From: Gigantopelta aegis
Lineage: Eukaryota > Mollusca > Gastropoda > Neomphalida > Peltospiridae
NCBI RefSeq assembly: GCF_016097555.1
Contig: NC_054701.1
Coordinates: 2,876,696 to 2,940,695 of the forward strand
DNA length: 64,000 nt
Direction: 5' to 3'
Every line of letters begins with the position of its first letter. Position 1 is the stretch's first letter. The notes beneath the pieces are model-generated. The model had not been told where the DNA came from. It saw only the letters and a program-made list of their open reading frames with translations, and searched no databases. Both the position numbers and the translations under genes were made by a program. Below, in pieces: positions 14,001 to 26,000 of the stretch.

Positions 14001-17000
14001 GGGTGTGGGGCATAGACCAGTGGTAAAGCACTCACTTGATGCACAGTTCGTTTGGGATCGATCCCCGTTGGTGGGCCCATTGTGCTATTTCTCGTTCCAG
14101 GCAGTGCATCACGACTGTAATATCAAAGGCTGTGGTATGTGCAATCCTGTCTGTGCATATAAAAGATCCCTTGTTATTAATGGGATAATGTAGTTGATTT
14201 CCTCTCTAAGACTATTTGTCAAAATTAATGAATGTTTGACATCCAGTAGCCGATGATTAATAAATCAGTGTGCTGTAGTAGTGTTGTTAAACAAAACAAA
14301 CAAACTTCCTTTAGTGGATAGATCAGATCTAACCAGACTTTATATTACCTCCCTTAGATTACAGTTATCTTCCCATTTGGTTGTCCAAAATCCGGAAATC
14401 TGTCCGCGAAAGTAGTGATTAGCGACTGTGATTATTTTATGGCAGACATCTTTGAAGTGGCAACTATTTGACTGAAGTGACAGGGGAGAGCATGTAGTTT
14501 GTAAACATGTGTAACTTGTTGACATTGAAGACTTGTTTGTGTTAATTCCGGCCCTTGCAGAAGTAGTGCTTTTTGTGTAAAATGGGTGTACTCCGGCCTG
14601 GTTTAGATGGTGTGTTTGTTTAAACCAATATGCTGGGAGAAAGAGCTGGACAACAGGGGTTGTCCTTTTCAGGGTATGTGTCCCCCAGGCAGGCAAAGGT
14701 ACATACCAAAATCCATGGACCTGCTGATATTAATAAAAATGTTATAGCCACTAAGGCTATATAGAAACATATAGCGAAATTAATTGTGATCTGAGGCCAG
14801 ATCAGATCATACCAGACTATATTATCTCCCTTTAGTGGATAGATTAGATCATACCAGACTTTATATTATCTCCCTTTCTTACATACCCATTGGTGAGAAC
14901 GTGAACACGTGCAATAATATGTGAATGACAAGGTCACCAATGCCATACCATCCAATGAAAAAAAAACCCGGTCGAATCGATCACTTCGTAGCGTACAAGT
15001 TAACCTGAAATTGACTTGTTAACTATAACTTGTTGTTTAAAAACGTATCCAACTCTCTTTCACTTGTTAGATACATTTTAAAACAACTTGTTGTAAGATA
15101 AATGGCATCTAACGGTCACTCATGTAGTATTATCTATTTAATGACTAGATCTGTTCAAACAAGACTTTATATTATCTCCCTTTAGTGGGTAGATTATGTT
15201 AGACTTTATAGAAATAACTGCTTAAATTTACTGCCAACATATTGTTACAGCTTATTGCTGTTAGATAATATAATTATTATCATAAATATAAAAATGCATG
15301 CAATTTGAATCTTTGTCGCTTGTTTTAGTCTTTTATGTGTATCTCATCAACAGGAGATATAGTTAAACTTTTGCCATAAGTGATAACAGTAACTATTTGT
15401 AGGTCTAAGCACTGGAAGTGGTATCTTTGTTACAAAATCTTGTTGCAATATTTTTGTTTAGTTTGTTTTTGTTAATACTGTTACTGTGGCTGTGAAAAAA
15501 CCCCATCATTTTGTAAGTCGGTAAATGCTGCAACTGATAAATATTGTAGTTTGTTGTAGCTTACAGTACAAGTGGTGAATCATACATGTATATGTAGTTT
15601 ACTCCTTTTTTTTGCCCTAGTTTTCCAACGGTGAACTTTGTGGATTGTTTTGTATTTTTCAGTTTCCAAAGGACATCAGACATTTTCTCCCCATCCTGTT
15701 GATAACTCTTATACCTGGTGGTTCATTTATATTTCCACTGGCGTGAGTTATATTTAGTCCATCTTTAAAATTATTATGTGTGTTTTTCAATATACATTTT
15801 GGAAAATGTATTTTTACCGGTTCTCTTTAAATTTGTAAAAAGGTTTCCTTCAATAACTCTTGATCCATGGTCTTCTGACTAGCCATTTGTTGTAAAGTTT
15901 TACCTTTTTATTTCTATCATTGTTTAATTTATATTTGTAGTAAACAAAATATTCAGTCTCTTTGAACAGATGCTATTTTTATTCTTGTTTAATTTATATT
16001 TGTGGTGAAAACAAAATATCGCTTTTTACAGATATTATTTTTATCTAATTTTTCTCTTTTTTAATAGATACTATTTTCCAAAGTACCTACTGTCTCATCA
16101 TTTCTGGACAGACAAGCAGAAGATGGATTTTGAGCAGGAGAATTTAAAGTGTCGACTCCGCCATTATCCGTCTGTTCTGCAATCACTTCGGTCTCACACC
16201 AGACATGTGAAAGATGTGGTCCTCAGAGAAAAGATTGTCCGACTTGTAAGCAAGGTGCAGTGTTTTAATTCACTATCTTACAGTAACCATTCCCATTACC
16301 AATATCAGTTTCCAGAATCCGAATGACATTTTCCCATATGTACCTTCCTTTTATATTACCCTTAAATTCAGAATATGAAAGGATGGCATCAATGAACTGT
16401 TCAGGTTATTGCAAGCGGTGTTCCATGACTGGTATATAAAAAGCTGTGGTGTATGCTGTCCTGTTAGGAGTAAGATTGATTTTAGGCCATGTGTCGGAGT
16501 GAGATATTTGCCTTTAAGTTGGAGAAGTTGGTATGTGCTGCCCTGAGGTTTATGTTTGACACAAAACACCCCACCGATGAGACAAATTGCTTGTGAGTTG
16601 TTGAACTTGGTATGTACTGCCATGAGTTCTATGACACAAAATGCCCACCGATGAGACAGTGCCTAGTTTGTGTTTGTTGAACTAAAAATCCTGTTTTTCC
16701 AGTCTATCCATGTCTGACTGGTAGGTGCTGGGTTCACGTCTCAATCATGGCTCTGCTCACAATACTAACAACTCCATGGTTAGGTATACGGTTTGTTTTG
16801 TTTAACAACACTACTAGAGCACATTGATTTATCAATCATAAGCTATTGGATGTCAAACATTTGGTAATTTTGACCTAGAGTGGCAACCCAGTACAATTTT
16901 CAATTTAAAGCAAGGGATCTTTTATATGCACCATCCCACAGACAGGATAGCACATACCAAGGCCTTTGATATACCAGTCATGGTGCACTGGCTGGAACAA

Positions 17001-20000
17001 GAAATAGCCCAATGGTCCCACTGATGGAGATCGATCCTAGATCGACTGCGCATCAAGCAGACGTGTTACCACTGGACTACATGATGCTCCTAGTTAGGTA
17101 TATAGCCACTATATCAACTTCTAACAACTAAAGCCTGGCAGCTGAGATAGCAGACGTGTTACCACTGGGCTACATGATGCCCCTAGTTAGGTATATAGCC
17201 ACTATATCAACTTCTAACAACTAAAGCCTGGCAGCTGAGTTAGCAGACGTGTTACCACTGGGCTACATGATGCTCCTAGTTAGGTATATAGCCACTATAT
17301 CAACTTCTAACAACTAAAGCCTGGCAGCTCAGATAGCTGACGTGTTACCACTGGGCTACATGATGCTCCTAGTTAGGTATATAGCCACTATATCAACTTC
17401 TAACAACTAAAGCCTGGCAGCTGAGATAGCAGACATGTTACCACTGGGCTACATGATGCTCCTAGTTAGGTATATAGCCACTATATCAACTTCTAACAAC
17501 TAAAGCCTGGCAGCTGAGATAGCAGACGTGTTACCACTGGGCTACATGATGCCCCTAGTTAGGTATATAGCCACTATATCAACTTCTAACAACTAAAGCC
17601 TGGCAGCTGAGATAGCAGACGTGTTACCACTGGGCTACATGATGCTCCTAGTTAGGTATATAGCCACTATATCAACTTCTAACAACTAAAGCCTGGCAGC
17701 TCAGATAGCTGACGTGTTACCACTGGGCTACATGATGCCCCTAGTTAGGTATATAGCCACTATATCAACTTCTAACAACTAAAGCCTGGCAGCTGAGATA
17801 GCAGACGTGTTACCACTGGGCTACATGATGCTCCTAGTTAGGTATATAGCCACTATATCAACTTCTAACAACTAAAGCCTGGCAGCTCAGATAGCTGACG
17901 TGTTACCACTGGGCTACATGATGCCCCTAGTTAGGTATATAGCCACTATATCAACTTCTAACAACTAAAGCCTGGCAGCTGAGATAGCAGACGTGTTACC
18001 ACTGGGCTACATGATGCTCCTAGTTAGGTATATAGCCACTATATCAACTTCTAACAACTAAAGCCTGGCAGCTCAGATAGCTGACGTGTTACCACTGGGC
18101 TACATGATGCCCCTAGTTAGGTATATAGCCACTATATCAACTTCTAACAACTAAAGCCTGGCAGCTGAGATAGCAGACGTGTTACCACTGGGCTACATGA
18201 TGCTCCTAGTTAGGTATATAGCCACTATATCAACTTCTAACAACTAAAGCCTGGCAGCTCAGATAGCTGACGTGTTACCACTGGGCTACATGATGCTCCT
18301 AGTTAGGTATATAGCCACTATATCAACTTCTAACAACTAAAGCCTGGCAGCTGAGATAGCAGACATGTTACCACTGGGCTACATGATGCTCCTAGTTAGG
18401 TATATAGCCACTATATCAACTTCTAACAACTAAAGCCTGGCAGCTGAGATAGCAGACGTGTTACCACTGGGCTACATGATGCCCCTAGTTAGGTATATAG
18501 CCACTATATCAACTTCTAACAACTAAAGCTGGCAGCTGAGATAGCAGACGTGTTACCACTGGGCTACATGATGCTCCTAGTTAGGTATATAGCCACTATA
18601 TCAACTTCTAACAACTAAAGCCTGGCAGCTGAGATAGCAGACGTGTTACCACTGGGCTACATGATGCTCCTAGTTAGGTATATAGCCACTATATCAACTT
18701 CTAACAACTAAAGCCTGGCAGCTGAGATAGCAGACGTGTTACCACTGGGCTACATGATGCTCCTAGTTAGGTATATAGCCACTATATCAACTTGTAACAA
18801 CTAAAGCCTGGCAGCTGAGATAGCAGACGTGTTACCACTGGGCTACATGATGCTCCTAGTTAGGTATATAGCCACTATATCAACTTGTAACAACTAAAGC
18901 CTGGCAGCTGAGATAGCAGACGTGTTACCACTGGGCTACATGATGCTCCTAGTTAGGTATATAGCCACTATATCAACTTGTAACAACTAAAGCCTGGCAG
19001 CTGAGATAGCAGACGTGTTACCACTGGGCTACATGATGCTCCTAGTTAGGTATATAGCCACTATATCAACTTGTAACAACTAAAGCCTGGCAGCTGAGAT
19101 AGCAGACGTGTTACCACTGGGCTACATGATGCTCCTAGTTAGGTATATAGCCACTATATCAACTTCTAACAACTAAAGCCTGGCAGCTGAGATAGCAGAC
19201 GTGTTACCACTGGGCTACATGATGCTCCTAGTTAGGTATATAGCCACTATATCAACTTATAACAACTAAAGCCTGGCAGCTGAGATAGCAGACGTGTTAC
19301 CACTGGGCTACATGATGCTCCTAGTTAGGTATATAGCCACTATATCAACTTGTAACAACTAAAGCCTGGCAGCTGAGATAGCAGACGTGTTACCACTGGG
19401 CTACATGATGCTCCTAGTTAGGTATATAGCCACTATATCAACTTCTAACAACTAAAGCCTGGCAGCTGAGATAGCAGACGTGTTACCACTGGGCTACATG
19501 ATGCTCCTAGTTAGGTATATAGCCACTATATCAACTTCTAACAACTAAAGCCTGGCAGCTGAGATAGCAGACGTGTTACCACTGGGCTACATGATGCCCC
19601 TAGTTAGGTATATAGCCACTATATCAACTTCTAACAACTAAAGCCTGGCAGCTGAGATAGCAGACGTGTTACCACTGGGCTACATGATGCCCCTAGTTAG
19701 GTATATAGCCACTATATCAACTTCTAACAACTAAAGCCTGGCAGCTGAGATAGCAGACATGTTACCACTGGGCTACATGATGCTCCTAGTTAGGTATATA
19801 GCCACTATATCAACTTCTAACAACTAAAGCCTGGCAGCTGAGATAGCAGACGTGTTACCACTGGGCTACATGATGCCCCTAGTTAGGTATATAGCCACTA
19901 TATCAACTTCTAACAACTAAAGCCTGGCAGCTGAGATAGCAGACGTGTTACCACTGGGCTACATGATGCTCCTAGTTAGGTATATAGCCACTATATCAAC

Positions 20001-23000
20001 TTCTAACAACTAAAGCCTGGCAGCTCAGATAGCTGACGTGTTACCACTGGGCTACATGATGCTCCTAGTTAGGTATATAGCCACTATATCAACTTCTAAC
20101 AACTAAAGCCTGGCAGCTGAGATAGCAGACATGTTACCACTGGGCTACATGATGCTCCTAGTTAGGTATATAGCCACTATATCAACTTGTAACAACTAAA
20201 GCCTGGCAGCTGAGATAGCAGACGTGTTACCACTGGGCTACATGATGCTCCTAGTTAGGTATATAGCCACTATATCAACTTCTAACAACTAAAGCCTGGC
20301 AGCTGAGATAGCAGACGTGTTACCACTGGGCTACATGATGCCCCTAGTTAGGTATATAGCCACTATATCAACTTCTAACAACTAAAGCCTGGCAGCTGAG
20401 ATAGCAGACGTGTTACCACTGGGCTACATGATGCCCCTAGTTAGGTATATAGCCACTATATCAACTTGTAACAACTAAAGCCTGGCAGCTGAGATAGCAG
20501 ACGTGTTACCACTGGGCTACATGATGCTCCTAGTTAGGTATATAGCCACTATATCAACTTCTAACAACTAAAGCCTGGCAGCTGAGATAGCAGACGTGTT
20601 ACCACTGGGCTACATGATGCTCCTAGTTAGGTATATAGCCACTATATCAACTTCTAACAACTAAAGCCTGGCAGCTGAGATAGCAGACGTGTTACCACTG
20701 GGCTACATGATGCTCCTAGTTAGGTATATAGCCACTATATCAACTTCTAACAACTAAAGCCTGGCAGCTGAGATAGCAGACGTGTTACCACTGGGCTACA
20801 TGATGCTCCTAGTTAGGTATATAGCCACTATATCAACTTCTAACAACTAAAGCCTGGCAGCTGAGATAGCAGACGTGTTACCACTGGGCTACATGATGCC
20901 CCTAGTTAGGTATATAGCCACTATATCAACTTGTAACAACTAAAGCCTGGCAGCTGAGATAGCAGACGTGTTACCACTGGGCTACATGATGCTCCTAGTT
21001 AGGTATATAGCCACTATATCAACTTCTAACAACTAAAGCCTGGCAGCTGAGATAGCAGACGTGTTACCACTGGGCTACATGATGCTCCTAGTTAGGTATA
21101 TAGCCACTATATCAACTTCTAACAACTAAAGCCTGGCAGCTGAGATAGCAGACGTGTTACCACTGGGCTACATGATGCCCCTAGTTAGGTATATAGCCAC
21201 TATATCAACTTCTAACAACTAAAGCCTGGCAGCTGAGATAGCAGACGTGTTACCACTGGGCTACATGATGCCCCTAGTTAGGTATATAGCCACTATATCA
21301 ACTTCTAACAACTAAAGCCTGGCAGCTCAGATAGCAGACGTGTTACCACTGGGCTACATGATGCTCCTAGTTAGGTATATAGCCACTATATCAACTTCTA
21401 ACAACTAAAGCCTGGCAGCTCAGATAGCTGACGTGTTACCACTGGGCTACATGATGCTCCTAGTTAGGTATATAGCCACTATATCAACTTCTAACAACTA
21501 AAGCCTGGCAGCTGAGATAGCAGACATGTTACCACTGGGCTACATGATGCTCCTAGTTAGGTATATAGCCACTATATCAACTTCTAACAACTAAAGCCTG
21601 GCAGCTGAGATAGCAGACGTGTTACCACTGGGCTACATGATGCTCCTAGTTAGGTATATAGCCACTATATCAACTTCTAACAACTAAAGCCTGGCAGCTG
21701 AGATAGCAGACGTGTTACCACTGGGCTACATGATGCCCCTAGTTAGGTATATAGCCACTATATCAACTTCTAACAACTAAAGCCTGGCAGCTGAGATAGC
21801 AGACGTGTTACCACTGGGCTACATGATGCTCCTAGTTAGGTATATAGCCACTATATCAACTTCTAACAACTAAAGCCTGGCAGCTGAGATAGCAGACGTG
21901 TTACCACTGGGCTACATGATGCTCCTAGTTAGGTATATAGCCACTATATCAACTTCTAACAACTAAAGCCTGGCAGCTGAGATAGCAGACGTGTTACCAC
22001 TGGGCTACATGATGCTCCTAGTTAGGTATATAGCCACTATATCAACTTCTAACAACTAAAGCCTGGCAGCTGAGATAGCAGACGTGTTACCACTGGGCTA
22101 CATGATGCTCCTAGTTAGGTATATAGCCACTATATCAACTTCTAACAACTAAAGCCTGGCAGCTGAGATAGCAGACGTGTTACCACTGGGCTACATGATG
22201 CCCCTAGTTAGGTATATAGCCACTATATCAACTTGTAACAACTAAAGCCTGGCAGCTGAGATAGCAGACGTGTTACCACTGGGCTACATGATGCTCCTAG
22301 TTAGGTATATAGCCACTATATCAACTTCTAACAACTAAAGCCTGGCAGCTGAGATAGCAGACGTGTTACCACTGGGCTACATGATGCTCCTAGTTAGGTA
22401 TATAGCCACTATATCAACTTCTAACAACTAAAGCCTGGCAGCTGAGATAGCAGACGTGTTACCACTGGGCTACATGATGCCCCTAGTTAGGTATATAGCC
22501 ACTATATCAACTTCTAACAACTAAAGCCTGGCAGCTCAGATAGCTGACGTGTGTGCCCAGGATAGGATGCTGGACATTACTGGAATATATCCGCACAAAA
22601 ATAAACTAAAGTAACTTGATTTTAAATTCTACAGTGATATATGTAGCAACAGCTCGTACAATTGTGTCATCCAACGAGTGTTTTAATTGTTACAGATAGA
22701 GCATGGGGTTCAACCAACTGTTGAAGAAATTTTGGCGGTGAAACCTCTGTTTTGTTCATCACCATACCACCTGCAGAGAATGCCAGTAACATATCTGGTG
22801 AGTTGTCACTTTTAATGACCTGTTAATGAAGTTACAGAAGAATTATCTTGTTCTTTGCTTCATCTAGAAGACAAATGGATTCCCCGACATGTAACTTGAC
22901 TTACAAATCAGATCTTTTAAAAAGTACATATGGTTTTAGATAGTAGATTAAAATTTAATGGGTTTTTAAAAAACCCACAATTCTCATGATCGTTTAAAGA

Positions 23001-26000
23001 GAACTGGGCGAGGTTTTTTTCAGTATCAAATGTTATACATTTAAGCAACATATATAGCTATGTAGGGTGTATACTACCAAATCAAATCCCATAGACGACA
23101 ATAGTAACATATGTGGCTAAAACTCCTACCTGCAACGTATCAACCGACATAAACGCCACAGATATAAATACTACCACCCCTCACACTTAAAGTGAATCAG
23201 AAAAAATTGGGGGTCAAGCTGCTCATTTCTGAGATAACGGGTAGCGTCTATGACTACCCTAGTTCCGCACAAAATTCGAGTACTTTTTTTTACAGGTACC
23301 CCATACATGTTTCAAGCACAAGGCTACTTGACACATTGGTACTAGATGAAATAAAATTGCATCTTTTTTTACCCAGATGAAACTATTATTTTTTACAACC
23401 AACACACTCACATTTATAACCAATCACAGGACTTGTGGTGTTCACTTCTCTATCAAAAGTTGGGTGCACTTCGAACTTTGACCCAGCCGGAAGTTATTTG
23501 GTTTAGTACTACCTATACTGATAACATACATTTTTCAAAAAGTGTCCAGCTATGTGTCTTTATGACAACCAGGATCTGGTGTATTCTGACATAAACTGAC
23601 AACTTCACTGAAACTGTCGTTTCTACAGTGCAACCTAATATAATGTACACCTCAAAAAGCATATATATTGCATATAGTTTTGTACAAATGCAATATGTCA
23701 TATTAAATAACAAAATATTTTAAAATAAAACTCCTGAAGATATTTACTCAGTGTGTACTGAGGTATATATGTAGAGACAACAAAGATAGTCAGAGTACCT
23801 CTACCCCTTTAAAGAATTCCATTAAAACACATGCACTTGATTGACCCCTAGATTATGAAGACCTTAACAGGCACATCAAAGAAATATCAGTATGAAAAAA
23901 ATACACTGTCTGAGGAAGGAAACACAAACATGACTGTACCTGTATGAAGTAATGACTTAATGTCCTGAACATTAGTGTTGGGAGGAAATCCTGTATGCTG
24001 GGTGTGGGTGTCTTCAAGTTACCAGGTGTGGGAATTTCAAATCCATCAGCCATGCTGATTTTCATAATGAACCATCAAAACCTTTGGCAGCCACCAATAT
24101 TCCTGACTATATTTTATTTATAGTCTACTGTAGTTGGAGGTTTTAATAGTTGTGATATCTGGAAGTATCATGCAGCTTTCACACATTTATTTTTGATTAA
24201 TTACTGAAAAAAACTATTTTTAAATGACAAAATTACCCGAACATCTATTTTCTTGCATTATTTTCTAATCCGTATGAATACAATGTGTATATTAGATGTA
24301 TTCCTACAATCTGTAATCCAGCATTTTATTTAGTTAGTAATATTAGCTTTAACAATAAAATAAATTATCAACTTAATCCAAGGCAGATAATCAAATCAGA
24401 AAAAATTGGTTCTGAATTTAGTATAAAAGTTAGGTGCACCTCAAACTTTGACCCAGCCGGAAGTTATTTGGTTTAGTACTACCTGTATAAACATATTCAC
24501 AGAATAACACCATTTATACTCTTATGGTCCTTACCAGCCTCCATGAACATTGTTTTTTGTATATAATTTCAATTTCATTTGACATAAAAAGAATAGTAGA
24601 AGTGTTTTGTGCAGTTTAACAAACAAACTGTTCCGAAGTTGACTGTAGTGCACACCATAGTAAGAAAATGACGTTCACTTGTGGGAGGCACTATAGACAT
24701 GTAGTACCAGGCCCACAGGAATGACTGTTGAATTGGGTTTGGTAGAATTCAGGCGGGTTTAGGAACATGCTCTCCATGAAAATTTGATCTTCGGATGGCC
24801 AAAAGTGATTTCTTAGCATCTGGAGAACAAAACAGCAATGTTTGATATTGCAATTTTTACCTGTTAATTAGTCCCCTACCAGTCCAACCGGAGAAGACTG
24901 TAGGTTTCATCTCTGTTTCTCTGTCTGTCCATCCGTCAGTCCCACATATAGTTTTCCAGATGTTTTTTTCACAGTGCCTTGAGAAATGTTGTGTCTAGCT
25001 TTATCATATACTGTTACAGATAAAGTTTGACTTCCATGTCGATTTTGTGTCTAGCTTTATCATATACTGTTACAGATAAAGTTTGACTTCCATGTCGATT
25101 TTCCCATTTTTTAGTTATGGCCCTTGAACTTAGGAAATACGGAGATTTTTTCACAATGCCTTGAGATATTAAGATGAAGTTCTGTGTATAGCTTTATCAT
25201 GTACTTTTACTAATCAAGTTTGACTTTCATGGCAATTTACCCATTTTTGACAGAACCGTAAGTGATTGATTGAACATACTGTTGCAGTATTTGTTTCACT
25301 GTTTTGTTGACTAGAGACGTCTGGGCAAGACACAAGGAATGTCGCAGCGGCGGAAGAGACTGATGCAAGACGCCATGCTGCTGTTGAACACAGACCAGGC
25401 CATGCTTAAAGAAGGAATCAGCAACATGGACGACGCTGCATTACACAAGGTGAAATCTGGTTGTCAAACATTGGCTGTCAGATAGGGCTTGTAAGTATTG
25501 ATCTCATGGTGGGCGCACTGTTATCACTGTTTGATACAGGTTGGGATTGCTGGAAATATTTTCTCGATTCATATTTAGTTTCAATAAAATGTTGTTTTTG
25601 GGTGGTGTGTACATACAAAACAGTTTCCCCATGACCCAAATTTTATTTTTAGAAAGTTGACCTACCCTATTTTATTTTTAGAAAGTTGACCTACCCTAAT
25701 TTATTTGTAGGCCGTACCAGTTTAAACTATACACATTGTATACATGTACATTGTCACATGATGTTCTTACATGGTATTTCAGGTTTGTTTCTGGAGAGGT
25801 CTCAACCCAGTTGGTTTGCAGAGACAGGAACAGATTGACTTTCTACAGCAGTGGACCCGTATCAGTCAACAAACTGACGGTACACATTTTATCTGTTGTA
25901 AACAGACAGTATACACATTATCTGTTATAAACAAACTGACGGTACATATTTTATCTGTTGTAAACAGACAGTATACACATTATTTGTTATAAACAAACTG

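Larger units (their letters stand above)
11827..14335 (+). repeat. 47-48-bp minisatellite starting at the LETMD1 exon 3 donor, interrupted three times
   Basis: Units built on TTAGATCATCTCATACTAAA and CAGACTTTATATTACCTCCC. The first unit starts with the splice donor itself (GTAGATCAT against GTTAGATCAT in later units). Interruptions: an AT-rich segment (12552-12924) opening with a GA/GACA run, a Harbinger-type MITE (13046-13513), and a SINE (about 14005-14303). Eroded units continue to about 15200. Confidence 0.88.

Noticed and set aside
17056..22545. CRISPR-like repeat array
   Set aside because: Units are contiguous with no unique spacers, in a eukaryotic intron; it is a satellite.
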